Shown one piece after another: positions 1 to 7,510 of a stretch of DNA of 36,525 nt. Numbering within the stretch: position 1 is the first letter of the stretch; the number at the start of each line of letters is the position of its first letter. The stretch spans positions 155,734-192,258 of the forward strand of contig ML178782.1 in assembly GCA_004366385.1 (NCBI GenBank). Direction: 5' to 3'. The notes beneath the pieces are model-generated. The model searched no databases. It had not been told where the DNA came from and saw only the letters and a program-made list of their open reading frames with translations. The stretch comes from Actinomycetota bacterium. GTDB taxonomy: Bacteria; Actinomycetota; Thermoleophilia; Gaiellales; Gaiellaceae. A program made the position numbers and the translations under genes.

Positions 1-438
1 GGGCACGGGCTCTCGCTCCTGCGCGTCTCGGTCGGCCCCGAGGCCGACCGGCACGCCCCGCTCGGGCCGCGCGCAGCCGTCGTCCACCCCGAGGCCGCCG
101 GGCCGGCGGGCGCGACCGGCGGGCGCTCGTACGAAGTGCTCCTCGGCCCCGAGAACGGCTCGACGCGCGCGACCCTGTTCGTCGGGCATGTGCCGCCGGG
201 CCGGGCGCCGTGGCACTTCCACCTCTACGACGAGATCGTCTGGATCCCGGAGGGGCCGGCGCGGCTGCACGTCGCGGAAGGGGTCGAGGAGCTCGGCCCT
301 GGCTCCGCGTTCCGGCTCCGCCCGCGGCAGGTGCACATCGTCGAGAACGCGAGCCCCGACCGGAGCCTCACCGTGGTCGGGGTCTTCACGCCCGCGGGCA
401 GCCCGTCCGCCGCCTACCTCGCCGACGCGCCCACCTGA
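1..438 (+). CDS. cupin-domain protein, 5' end outside window
   Basis: The reading frame is open from the first base, so the N-terminus lies outside the window and 145 residues are visible. The C-terminal part is a cupin barrel: around residues 59-75 there is a PPGRAPWHFHLYDEIVWI stretch carrying the two histidines and acidic residue of cupin motif 1, followed by a glycine-rich turn and a second strand with RQVHIVEN, which supplies the motif 2 histidine. The metal-binding set therefore looks complete. Residues before about 45 are less conserved and could be the end of an earlier cupin domain, so a bicupin is possible. The substrate cannot be told. Its stop overlaps the start of the next gene (TGATG), so the two are probably translationally coupled. 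Confidence 0.8.
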   Translation, partial: GHGLSLLRVSVGPEADRHAPLGPRAAVVHPEAAGPAGATGGRSYEVLLGPENGSTRATLFVGHVPPGRAPWHFHLYDEIVWIPEGPARLHVAEGVEELGPGSAFRLRPRQVHIVENASPDRSLTVVGVFTPAGSPSAAYLADAPT

Positions 439-1505
439 TGGCGCTCGCGCTGCCCGTCGTCTGGGCGGAGGCGCACCGGCTCCACGCGCCGGAGACGGGG
501 ACGTGGGTCGGGACGCCGATCCCCGCCGACGAGATCCCGGAGCGGGCCGATCTGATCCGCGCTGCACTCGAGGGAGCGGGCGCGGCCGTCGTCGACGCGG
601 AGCCCCACGACGACGCAGCGCTGCTCGAGGTGCACGACGCCGCGCTCGTGGAGTTCCTGGCAGGCGCGTGGGACGCGTGGGTCGAGACCGGCCTGCGCGA
701 GGAGGCGGGCGGCGCGCCCGTCACCGCCTACATCTTCCCCACGCCCGGCCTGCTCGCCGGCGTGGAGGCCCACGTCCCCGCCTCGACCGCGGCCCGCACC
801 GGCGCGCACGCCTTCGACACGATGACGCCGGTCGGACAGGGAACCTGGGCGGCGGCGCGGGCGGCGGTGGACGCGGCGCTGACCGCGGCCGACCTCGTGC
901 TCGCGGGCGAGCCCGCGGTCTACGCGTGCTGCCGTCCTCCCGGCCACCATGTCACGCGCTCGGCCTACGGGGGCTCGTGCTACCTGAACAACTCCGCGAT
1001 CGCCGCGCAGCGCCTCCACGCCCACGGTGCCGCGCGCGTCGCGGTCCTCGACGTCGACGCGCACCACGGCAACGGCGCACAGGCGATCTTCTGGGAGCGC
1101 GACGACGTGCTCACGGGCTCGGTGCACGTGGATCCCGGCGCGGGCTGGTTCCCGCACTTCCTCGGCTTCGCCGACGAGCGCGGAGCCGGTCGCGGCGAGG
1201 GCGCGAACCTCAATCTCCCGCTCGCGCCGGGCTCGGGGGACACGGAGTGGCTGGCGGCCGTCGAGCAGCTCGTGGCCGCGGCGCGCGGGCACGGAAGCGA
1301 GGCGCTCGTCGTCCCGCTCGGCGTCGATGCGGGGGCGGGTGACCCGAACTCACCGCTGGAGGTGACGGAGGGAGGCTTCCGCGAGGCCGGTCGCCTCCTC
1401 GGCTCGCTCGGGCTGCCGACCGTGCTCGTGCAGGAGGGCGGCTACGACCTCGACGCGCTGGGCGCGCTCGTCCTGGCGCTGCTCGAGGGCTTCGAGGGCG
1501 GGTAG
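438..1505 (+). CDS. histone deacetylase / acetylpolyamine amidohydrolase family protein
   Basis: This is a 355-residue zinc-dependent deacetylase of the arginase-deacetylase fold. The family removes acetyl groups from acetylated amines (acetylpolyamines, acetyl-lysine or related amides). The diagnostic blocks appear in order: RPPGHH (active-site histidine pair), YGGSCYLNN, DVDAHHGNG (Asp and His zinc ligands), GVDAGAGDP (third zinc-ligand Asp) and QEGGYD (transition-state tyrosine). All catalytic residues are therefore present. The ATG at 438 overlaps the upstream cupin stop and gives a normal family length. The frame also runs further upstream, but that part overlaps the cupin gene and has no family similarity. 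An acetylpolyamine substrate is attractive because a PotABCD system lies in the same window, but this is inference; acetoin-utilisation-type (AcuC) or other amide substrates are equally open. Confidence 0.88.
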   Translation: MALALPVVWAEAHRLHAPETGTWVGTPIPADEIPERADLIRAALEGAGAAVVDAEPHDDAALLEVHDAALVEFLAGAWDAWVETGLREEAGGAPVTAYIFPTPGLLAGVEAHVPASTAARTGAHAFDTMTPVGQGTWAAARAAVDAALTAADLVLAGEPAVYACCRPPGHHVTRSAYGGSCYLNNSAIAAQRLHAHGAARVAVLDVDAHHGNGAQAIFWERDDVLTGSVHVDPGAGWFPHFLGFADERGAGRGEGANLNLPLAPGSGDTEWLAAVEQLVAAARGHGSEALVVPLGVDAGAGDPNSPLEVTEGGFREAGRLLGSLGLPTVLVQEGGYDLDALGALVLALLEGFEGG

Positions 1506-1886
1506 CTGCCCCGCCCGGTCCTGCTCTACGACGCGGAGTGCCGCGGCTGCCGCTTCGCGGCGCGCCTCGCGGCCCGGCTCGACCCGGACGAGACGCTCGC
1601 GCTCCTGCCCCTCCAGGATCCTGCCGCCGCCGCTCTTCTCGACCAGCTTCCCGAGAGCGAGCGCCTCGCCAGCTGGCGGCTCGTGCGGCCGGACGGCTCG
1701 CTGGCCGGCCGCGGCGCCGGCCTCCCGGAGCTGCTCGCGATGCTGCGCCGCACGCGGGCCGCGGGACGGGTCCTCGGGCTCGTGCCGGACGGCGTACTCG
1801 ACGCCGGCTACCGGCTGCTCGCACGACACCGCGGCCGCCTGGGACGGCTCGCGCCGGACGGGCCGGCCCCGCACCGCTATCCCTGA
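1506..1886 (+). CDS. DCC-family (DUF393) thiol-disulfide oxidoreductase-like protein
   Basis: This is a 126-codon frame whose start shows the DCC-family signature: VLLYDAECRGC, i.e. a YD..C..C redox motif immediately after the first strand. The C-terminal GYRLLARHRGRLGR segment is also typical. Members are small cytosolic proteins of poorly known redox role, often beside membrane or oxidoreductase genes. The frame begins directly after the TAG of the deacetylase gene and is in the same frame as it. No ATG, GTG or TTG occurs before the CxxC motif. The first canonical start is the GTG at 1683, which would remove the active site. CTG at 1506 is therefore the most likely start, preceded by a GGGCGGG purine-rich stretch. 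Coding bias and motif make the protein credible; the start is uncertain. Confidence 0.68.
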   Translation: MPRPVLLYDAECRGCRFAARLAARLDPDETLALLPLQDPAAAALLDQLPESERLASWRLVRPDGSLAGRGAGLPELLAMLRRTRAAGRVLGLVPDGVLDAGYRLLARHRGRLGRLAPDGPAPHRYP

Positions 1887-1918
1887 GCAGGTCGCCGGGC
1901 GGGCGGTAGAGTCGGCGC

Positions 1919-2977
1919 ATGGCCGTCACCGGGGGCACGCGCACGCTCCCCTGGAGCTGGTACACGGATCCGACCGTGCTCCGGCTCGAGGAGGAGCGCA
2001 TCTTCCGCCGCTCGTGGCAGTACGCGGGGCACGCCGGCGAGGTTCCCGAGCCGGGCTCGTTCACGGCCACGCGGGTCGGCGGCGTCCCGCTGGTGCTCGT
2101 CCGCGACGAGGAGGACACGCTGCGCGCGTTCGTGAACGTGTGCCGCCACCGCGGCAGCATCGTCTGCGAGGGATCGGGGAAGCGCGCGACGCTCCAGTGC
2201 CCGTACCACGCCTGGACGTACGGCCTCGACGGGCGCCTGATCACCGCACCGAGGGCGAACCGCGAAGGCGGGCTCGACACGAGCGAGCTCGGGCTCGTCC
2301 CGCTCGCGCTCGAGACGTGGGGGCCGTTCGTCTTCGTGAGCCCCGACCCGGAGCCGGCCCCGCTCTCCGAGCTCCTGGAGGACGTGCCCGAGCGAGTCGC
2401 CGACGCCGGCGTCGACGTCGACGCGCTCCGCTTCCTCCAACGCGCCGAGTCGGAGCTCGCCGCGAACTGGAAGATCTGCGCGGAGAACTTCCTGGAGTGC
2501 TACCACTGCCCGGTAGCGCACCCCGGCTTCTCTGCCGTCGTCGACGTCTCCCCCGACTCGTACCTCCTCGAGATCGGCGGCCGGCGCATGTCGCAGGTCG
2601 GCCCGCCGCGCCCGGAACCGCGCGGCGCCTACGACCCCGCCGGCGAGGTCGAGCGCGGCCAGTTCCACCTGCTCTTCCCCGGCACGGTGATCAACGTCAT
2701 GCCGGGCCGCCCGAACCTCTCCATCGGCCCGATCGTGCCGGTAAGCGCCGAGCGCACGAACCGCTTCCTCGACTACTTCGTCGCGCCCGACGCGCCGCAG
2801 GAGTGGATCGACGAGCTGCTGGCGTTCGACGGCGAGGTCGGCGCCGAGGACACGACGCTCGTCGAGCGCGTGCAGGAGGGAGTCCGCAGCGGGCTCGTCG
2901 AGGACGGCAGGCTCCTGCCCGAGTCCGAGCGGCTCGTCGCGCACTTCCAGGCGCTCGTCGTCGACGCGCTCGCCTAG
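1919..2977 (+). CDS. Rieske-type ring-hydroxylating/N-oxygenase alpha subunit, CntA-like
   Basis: This 352-residue oxygenase has an N-terminal Rieske [2Fe-2S] domain and a C-terminal mononuclear-iron catalytic domain. The Rieske ligands are Cys75/His77 (CRHRG) and Cys94/His97 (CPYHAW). The catalytic motif NWKICAENFLECYHCPVAH contains His196 and His201, and Asp311 is the likely third iron ligand. The residue between the two iron centres is Glu193 rather than the Asp found in aromatic-ring dioxygenases. A Glu here is known from carnitine monooxygenase CntA and choline monooxygenases, so a quaternary-ammonium or other non-aromatic substrate is the best guess. It needs a reductase partner; none is adjacent. 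It starts 32 bases after the DCC gene and may share its transcript. Confidence 0.87.
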   Translation: MAVTGGTRTLPWSWYTDPTVLRLEEERIFRRSWQYAGHAGEVPEPGSFTATRVGGVPLVLVRDEEDTLRAFVNVCRHRGSIVCEGSGKRATLQCPYHAWTYGLDGRLITAPRANREGGLDTSELGLVPLALETWGPFVFVSPDPEPAPLSELLEDVPERVADAGVDVDALRFLQRAESELAANWKICAENFLECYHCPVAHPGFSAVVDVSPDSYLLEIGGRRMSQVGPPRPEPRGAYDPAGEVERGQFHLLFPGTVINVMPGRPNLSIGPIVPVSAERTNRFLDYFVAPDAPQEWIDELLAFDGEVGAEDTTLVERVQEGVRSGLVEDGRLLPESERLVAHFQALVVDALA

Positions 2978-3005
2978 TGCGCGCGAAAGACCACAGGACT
3001 TGAAG

Positions 3006-3027
3006 CGCGGCCGCCTTCGCGGCCGCG
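3006..3027 (+). terminator. hairpin after Rieske oxygenase gene
   Basis: A near-perfect inverted repeat: CGCGGCCGC, a CTTC loop, then GCGGCCGCG (9-bp stem), 29 bases after the oxygenase stop. There is no T-run, as is common in very GC-rich actinobacteria, so it may act as a factor-dependent or intrinsic weak terminator separating the first operon from ppk. Confidence 0.5.
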
Positions 3028-3063
3028 GTCGTCGCGACACGCCGGTGCCTGCCCGATCGGCCC

Positions 3064-3085
3064 GTTCACCGGAAAGCAACCCCGC
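3064..3085 (+). promoter_or_regulatory. candidate PHO box upstream of ppk (weak)
   Basis: Two adjacent 11-base units, GTTCACCGGAA and AGCAACCCCGC. The first matches the actinobacterial PHO-box unit (GTTCACC core) exactly; the second keeps only the AACC part. The units read toward ppk and end 23 bases before its GTG. It is weaker than the other sites in this window, so regulation of ppk by PhoB is only suggested. Confidence 0.4.
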
Positions 3086-3108
3086 AAACGGCGCTCGCAC
3101 GCCATGAT

Positions 3109-5220
3109 GTGCCCTTGGCGACACGAGTCCGCAGCGAGCCGTCGGAGCGCTTCCTCAACCGGGAGCTCTCGCTCCTCGACTTCCACTCGCGCGTGCTCGA
3201 GCTCGCCGGCGACGAGGCGGTGCCGCTCCTCGAGCGGGTCCGGTTCTGCGCGATCTTCGCCTCCAACCTCGACGAGTTCTTCCAGGTACGCGTCGCCGGG
3301 CTGCTCGGGCAGGCCGAGTCCGGGCTCTCGATGCGCTCGGCGGACGGGCTCACCCCGCAGCAGGCGCTCGCGAGGATCCGCGAGCGCGTCCTCGAGCTGA
3401 TCGCCCGCCAGGCGCGGACGTGGAAGCGCGATCTCAGGCCCGCGCTCGCCGCCGAGGGGATCGTCGTCGGCGGGAACGGGGGCTGCGCCGTCGAGGACTG
3501 CGACGACGGGGAGCTCGCCGGTCTCGAGCGCCACTACCAGCAGGAGATCTATCCGATCCTGACCCCGCTCGCGGTCGGCCCCGGCCAGCCGTTCCCGTAC
3601 ATCTCGGGCCTGTCGCTCTCGCTCGCCGTCTTCGTGGCCGACCCGCAGACGGGCGAGGAGCGCTTCGCGCGGGTCAAGATCCCGGAGGGCCTGCCGCGCT
3701 TCCTCGAGATCGGCGGACGCGGCCTCTTCCTCCCGCTCGAGCAGGTGATCTCGCACTTCCTCCCCTCGCTCTTCCCCGGCGCGACGATCGTGGAGCGGGC
3801 CGCGTTCCGCGTCACGCGTGACGCCGACTTCGAGGTCTCGGACGACGCGGCCGACCTGCTCGAGGCGGTCGAGACGCAGCTTCGCAAGCGCCGCTTCGGC
3901 GACGTCGTGCGCGTCGAGGTGAGCTCGTCGGCGTCCGCGGAGATGGTGGAGCGCCTCACGCGCGGGCTCGGCGCGGACGAGTCGCAGGTCTACCGCAGCG
4001 AGAGCCCCCTCGACCTCGCCGATCTGACCGAGCTCGCGCAGCTCGAGCGGCCGGACCTGAAGGACGAGCCGTGGGTCCCGGTCGTGCCGCCGCGGCTCGC
4101 GGTGGCGCAGAGCGACCTCCCACGCATCTTCGACGAGATCCGCCGCGGCGACGTCGCCGTCCACCAGCCGTACGAGTCGTTCCGCGCAAGCTTCGAGGTG
4201 TTCGCGCAGGCCGCGGTCCAGGACCCCGACGTGATCGCGATGAAGACGTCGGTGTACCGGACGAGCGACGACAGCGCGCTCGTGGGCTCGCTCATCCAGT
4301 GCGCGGAGGACGGGAAGCAGTCCGTGTGCCTGGTCGAGCTGAAGGCGCGCTTCGACGAGCGCCGCAACATCGAGTGGTCGCGCGCGCTGGAGCAGGCGGG
4401 AGTGCACGTCCTCTACGGGTTCCCGGACCTGAAGATCCACGCGAAGATGACGCTGATCGTGCGCCGCGAGGGGGGCGTGCTCCGCCGCTACGCGCACATC
4501 GGCACCGGGAACTACCACGCGGCGACGGCGCGGCTGTACGAGGACGTCGGCATCTTCACGGCCGACGAGGACATCGCGGCGGACGTGGCCGACCTCTTCA
4601 ACTTCATCACCGGCTTCGGGCGGCCGCGCCGGTTCCGAAAGCTCCTCGTCGCCCCGTTCACGCTCCGCAGCGGCCTCGTCGACGAGATCCGCGCGGTCGC
4701 CGCGGCCGCGGCCGCCGGAGAGCCCGCGCGCATCCGGCTCAAGGTGAACCACCTGGTCGACCCGGGGATCGTGGACGAGCTGTACGCAGCGTCGCAGGCG
4801 GGCGCCGAGATCGACGTCATCGCGCGCACGACGTGCACGCTGCGGCCCGGCGTCGAGGGTCTCTCGGAGACCATCCGCGTCCGCTCGCTCGTCGGGCGCT
4901 TCCTCGAGCACAGCCGGATCTACGAGTTCGAGGCGGGTGAGCGGGCGACGACGTACCTCGGCAGCCCCGACCTCATGCCGCGCAACCTCGACCACCGCAT
5001 CGAGGTCCTCGTCCCGGTCGAGAGCGGGCGGATCCGGCAGGAGGTGCACACGATCCTCGACAGCGCGCTCGCGGACGACGTGAACGCGTGGCTCCTCGGC
5101 CCGGACGGCGCGTGGACGCGCGCGACGCCCGGCGAGCGGCCCCACTCCCACCACGCGACGATGATGCGCCGGGCCGGAGCCCGCGCCCGCCGCCGCGCCC
5201 GCGCGCGGCGGGTGGAGTAG
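3109..5220 (+). CDS. ppk1: polyphosphate kinase 1
   Basis: This is a 703-residue PPK1, the usual family length. It polymerises the gamma-phosphate of ATP into polyphosphate, reversibly, through a phosphohistidine intermediate. The N-terminal domain opens with RFLNRELSLLDF (about residue 14) and NLDEFFQVRVAG (about residue 54). The two C-terminal phospholipase-D-like domains carry the catalytic histidines: His444 in DLKIHAKM, the expected autophosphorylated residue, and His601 in EHSRIYEF. The AHIGTGNYH motif follows the first. The chosen start is GTG at 3109; TTG at 3115 is an alternative. The C-terminus ends in an arginine-rich tail after the conserved core. ppx follows after 31 bases on the same strand, so synthesis and hydrolysis of polyphosphate appear co-transcribed. 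Confidence 0.96.
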   Translation: MPLATRVRSEPSERFLNRELSLLDFHSRVLELAGDEAVPLLERVRFCAIFASNLDEFFQVRVAGLLGQAESGLSMRSADGLTPQQALARIRERVLELIARQARTWKRDLRPALAAEGIVVGGNGGCAVEDCDDGELAGLERHYQQEIYPILTPLAVGPGQPFPYISGLSLSLAVFVADPQTGEERFARVKIPEGLPRFLEIGGRGLFLPLEQVISHFLPSLFPGATIVERAAFRVTRDADFEVSDDAADLLEAVETQLRKRRFGDVVRVEVSSSASAEMVERLTRGLGADESQVYRSESPLDLADLTELAQLERPDLKDEPWVPVVPPRLAVAQSDLPRIFDEIRRGDVAVHQPYESFRASFEVFAQAAVQDPDVIAMKTSVYRTSDDSALVGSLIQCAEDGKQSVCLVELKARFDERRNIEWSRALEQAGVHVLYGFPDLKIHAKMTLIVRREGGVLRRYAHIGTGNYHAATARLYEDVGIFTADEDIAADVADLFNFITGFGRPRRFRKLLVAPFTLRSGLVDEIRAVAAAAAAGEPARIRLKVNHLVDPGIVDELYAASQAGAEIDVIARTTCTLRPGVEGLSETIRVRSLVGRFLEHSRIYEFEAGERATTYLGSPDLMPRNLDHRIEVLVPVESGRIRQEVHTILDSALADDVNAWLLGPDGAWTRATPGERPHSHHATMMRRAGARARRRARARRVE

Positions 5221-5251
5221 GGCGGCCGACGGACCGGGGAGAATCAGCTCC

Positions 5252-6136
5252 GTGATCGTCGGGATCCTCGACGTCGGCTCGAACACGGTCCGTCTGCTCG
5301 TGGCGTCCGTCCACGACGGCTCGGTCGAGCAGCTCACCCGCGACCGCCACTACCTCCGTCTCGGCGACGACGTGCATGCCGCCGGGCGGATCGGTGCGAG
5401 GAAGCTCGAGGAGGCGGGCGAGGTCGCGCGCGAGCTCGCGCGCGCGGCCCGCAAGGGCGGCGCCGAGCGCGTGCAGACGATCGTCACCGCGCCGGGCCGC
5501 CAGGCGGCGAACGGGGACGACCTCCGACGCGTGCTCGAGAAGCGGACGAAGGCCGCCGTCGTCCAGCTCACCGGCGAGGACGAGGGCCGCCTCGCCTGGG
5601 AGGGCGCGGTCGCGCGCATGGCCGACCCGCCGCGCCGCGTCGGCGTGGTCGACCTCGGCGGCGGCTCGTTCGAGCTCGCCGTCGGCCGCCCGGGACGCGG
5701 CCCGGCGTGGGTGCGCTCGGTCGACGGCGGAGCGCTGCGCATCACGCGCGAGCTGCTCGGCGGCGACCCGCCGTCGCGGAAGAAGGTCGCGCGGGCGCGA
5801 GAGCGGATCAGAGAGCTCGTCGAGCCCCTCGACCCCCCGGGACCCGACGTCGTCGCAGTGGTCGGCGGCACCTCGCGCGCGATCGGCCGCGTCGTCGGCC
5901 GCAGGTACGGCGCGGCCGAGCTCGACGAGCTCGTCGACCGGCTCACGCGCAAGCGGGCGGAGAAGGTCACGGCGCCGCACGGCATCACGCCCGAGCGGGC
6001 GCACACGCTGCTCGGCGGGACGCTCGTCCTCGCGGAGATCGCGCGCACGCTAAACCGCGAGCTCGAGGTCGGTCGCGGCGGCCTGCGCGAGGGGGCCGCG
6101 CTCGCGCTCGCGCGGGACGAGGCCGCCGCCGCGTAG
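5252..6136 (+). CDS. ppx: Ppx/GppA family exopolyphosphatase
   Basis: This is a 294-residue member of the actin-like ASKHA fold that removes terminal phosphate from polyphosphate or hydrolyses pppGpp. The phosphate-binding loops are visible: ILDVGSNTVRLLV at the N-terminus, VVDLGGGSFELAVG near residue 134, and VVGGTSRAIGRV near residue 207. It has the short two-domain form typical of actinobacterial PPX and lacks the C-terminal HD domain of E. coli Ppx. The GTG at 5252 gives the first conserved strand at residue 2 and follows a purine-rich GGGGA. It sits 31 bases after ppk1, in the same operon. Whether polyphosphate or pppGpp is preferred cannot be read from the sequence; linkage to ppk1 favours polyphosphate. 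Confidence 0.92.
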   Translation: MIVGILDVGSNTVRLLVASVHDGSVEQLTRDRHYLRLGDDVHAAGRIGARKLEEAGEVARELARAARKGGAERVQTIVTAPGRQAANGDDLRRVLEKRTKAAVVQLTGEDEGRLAWEGAVARMADPPRRVGVVDLGGGSFELAVGRPGRGPAWVRSVDGGALRITRELLGGDPPSRKKVARARERIRELVEPLDPPGPDVVAVVGGTSRAIGRVVGRRYGAAELDELVDRLTRKRAEKVTAPHGITPERAHTLLGGTLVLAEIARTLNRELEVGRGGLREGAALALARDEAAAA

Positions 6137-6138
6137 CC

Positions 6139-6171
6139 GTTCACCACCCCGTCACCGTCCCGACACGACTC
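6139..6171 (+). promoter_or_regulatory. PHO box upstream of arsC-aquaporin
   Basis: Direct repeats with an 11-base period: GTTCACCACCC, CGTCACCGTCC and a degenerate third unit CGACACGACTC. The TCACC cores begin at 6141 and 6152, exactly 11 apart. This matches the Streptomyces-type PHO box bound by PhoP. It reads toward the arsenate reductase gene, with the second unit ending 40 bases before its GTG. It lies just after the ppx stop codon. Confidence 0.75.
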
Positions 6172-6200
6172 GGACGCCTTGCAGCTGCGAGGATCCCGTC

Positions 6201-6827
6201 GTGCCCACGCTCGACCCGGTCACGCAGCACCACGTCCAGCAGGTCACCGAGGGGCTCGTGGACGAGTTCGCGGGGATCTTCTCCCGGGAGACGATCGAGC
6301 GCTACATCGCGGAGTCCATCGACCTGCTCGGCGAGTCGAAGATCAACGTCTTCGTGCCCGTCCTCGCGCACCGCTTCGCCCGCGAGCGGCTGAAGGCGCT
6401 CGGGCAAGCCGACGGCGCCATCACGAAGGAGCAGCCCGAGGTGCTCTTCGTCTGCGTCCAGAACGCGGGTCGTAGCCAGATGGCCGCCGGTCTCGTGCGG
6501 CTCCGCTCCGAGGGCCGCGTCCACGTCCGCTCGGCGGGCAGCGCGCCGGCGGAGAAGCTGAACCCCGCCGTCGTGAAGGCGCTGGAGGAGGTCGGCGTCG
6601 ACGTGAGCGAGGAGTTCCCGAAGCCGCTCACCGACGAGGTCGTGCGCGCAGCGGACGTCGTGATCACGATGGGCTGCGGCGACGCGTGCCCGATCTACCC
6701 CGGCAAGCGCTACGAGGACTGGGAGCTCGACGACCCGGCGGAGCAGGACCTCGACACGGTGCGGCGGATCCGGGACGAGATCGACGAGCGCGTGCAGCGG
6801 CTCGTCGACGACCTCATCGGGGATTGA
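6201..6827 (+). CDS. arsC: arsenate reductase (low-molecular-weight phosphatase fold) with N-terminal helical domain
   Basis: This 208-residue protein has two parts. Residues 1 to about 72 form a helical segment resembling the three-helix N-terminal dimerisation domain that precedes many actinobacterial ArsC proteins. Residues 79-208 are a low-molecular-weight phosphotyrosine-phosphatase fold: VLFVCVQNAGRSQMAAG gives the P-loop nucleophile Cys85 and Arg91, MGCGDACP gives Cys159 and Cys163, and GKRYEDWELDDP gives the general-acid Asp. This set marks arsenate reductase rather than a protein phosphatase. The enzyme would convert arsenate to arsenite with a thiol partner (thioredoxin or mycothiol; not decidable here). 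The start is GTG 6201 with GAGGA eight bases upstream. Its stop overlaps the aquaporin start (TTGA), and a PHO box precedes it. Confidence 0.87.
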   Translation: MPTLDPVTQHHVQQVTEGLVDEFAGIFSRETIERYIAESIDLLGESKINVFVPVLAHRFARERLKALGQADGAITKEQPEVLFVCVQNAGRSQMAAGLVRLRSEGRVHVRSAGSAPAEKLNPAVVKALEEVGVDVSEEFPKPLTDEVVRAADVVITMGCGDACPIYPGKRYEDWELDDPAEQDLDTVRRIRDEIDERVQRLVDDLIGD

Positions 6828-7510
6828 CCGAGCCGCGCCGCGAGGCGGCCCGGCTCGCAGCCGAGCTCGTCGGCACGTTCGCGCTCGTCTTCGTCGGCTG
6901 CGGGGCGATCATGGTCGACGCGGAGACGGGTGCGCTCGGACACCTCGGCGTCTCGCTGGCGTTCGGGCTCGTGATCGCAGTGATGGTCTCGGCCGTCGGG
7001 CCGATCTCGGGCGCCCACTTCAACCCCGCGGTGACGCTCGCGCTCTGGGCGGTTCGCGAGGTACCGGGCCGGCGCGTGCCCGCGTACTGGCTCGCGCAGG
7101 TCTCGGGTGGGTTGGCCGCGGCGGCGCTGCTGCGCGCCTCGCTCGGGGGCGTCGCGAGCCTCGGCACGACGCAGCCTGCGGAGTCGGCAGGCCAGGCGTT
7201 CGTGTGGGAGGTCGTGCTCACCTCCTTCCTCCTGCTCGTGATCGTGGGCGTTGCGACCGGACGCCGCCCGGCGGCGCCCGTGGCCGCCGGCGCGGCGATC
7301 GGAGGGACGATCGCGATGGCGTCGCTCGTCGGCGGGCCGGTCTCGGGCGCCTCGCTCAACCCGGCACGCTCGCTCGCCCCAGCCCTCGTCTCCTGGGAGC
7401 TCGGCTCGCTCTGGATCTACCTCACGGCGCCGCTCCTCGGCGGCGTGCTCGGCGCCGTCGCGCTGGTGGCGATGCACCGCGCAACGCCTGTCGCGGACGC
7501 CGAGAGCTAG
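6824..7510 (+). CDS. MIP-family aquaporin, probable arsenite/metalloid channel
   Basis: This is a 228-residue six-helix major intrinsic protein. Both pore motifs are intact: HFNPAVTLA and SLNPARSLAP. By hand alignment with E. coli AqpZ, the aromatic/arginine filter reads Phe (in SLAFG), Ser (in AMASLVG), Ala (in SGASLNPAR) and Arg. The histidine of strict water channels is replaced by Ser and the Thr by Ala, so the pore should be wider and could pass small neutral solutes such as arsenous acid or glycerol. The start is TTG 6824, overlapping the arsC stop by four bases, so the two should be translationally coupled. AqpS of Sinorhizobium and actinobacterial MIP-ArsC fusions give precedent for arsenite efflux. 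The substrate remains inference. The end overlaps the convergent phosphatase gene by four bases. Confidence 0.88.
   Translation: MTEPRREAARLAAELVGTFALVFVGCGAIMVDAETGALGHLGVSLAFGLVIAVMVSAVGPISGAHFNPAVTLALWAVREVPGRRVPAYWLAQVSGGLAAAALLRASLGGVASLGTTQPAESAGQAFVWEVVLTSFLLLVIVGVATGRRPAAPVAAGAAIGGTIAMASLVGGPVSGASLNPARSLAPALVSWELGSLWIYLTAPLLGGVLGAVALVAMHRATPVADAES

Noticed and set aside
210-437. Extension of the deacetylase frame upstream of 438
   Set aside because: It overlaps the cupin gene, has the Arg/Pro-rich composition of an off-frame shadow, and the family's conserved part begins just after ATG 438.
1877-3124. Long minus-strand frame opposite the Rieske oxygenase
   Set aside because: Composition is Arg/Glu/Val-rich with no motifs, as expected for the antisense of a GC-rich gene; the plus strand has complete Rieske and iron-site motifs.
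2974-5337. 787-codon minus-strand frame opposite ppk1
   Set aside because: It is a mirror of a verified ppk1 gene and repeats low-complexity Arg/Asp/Glu runs; length alone is explained by GC bias.
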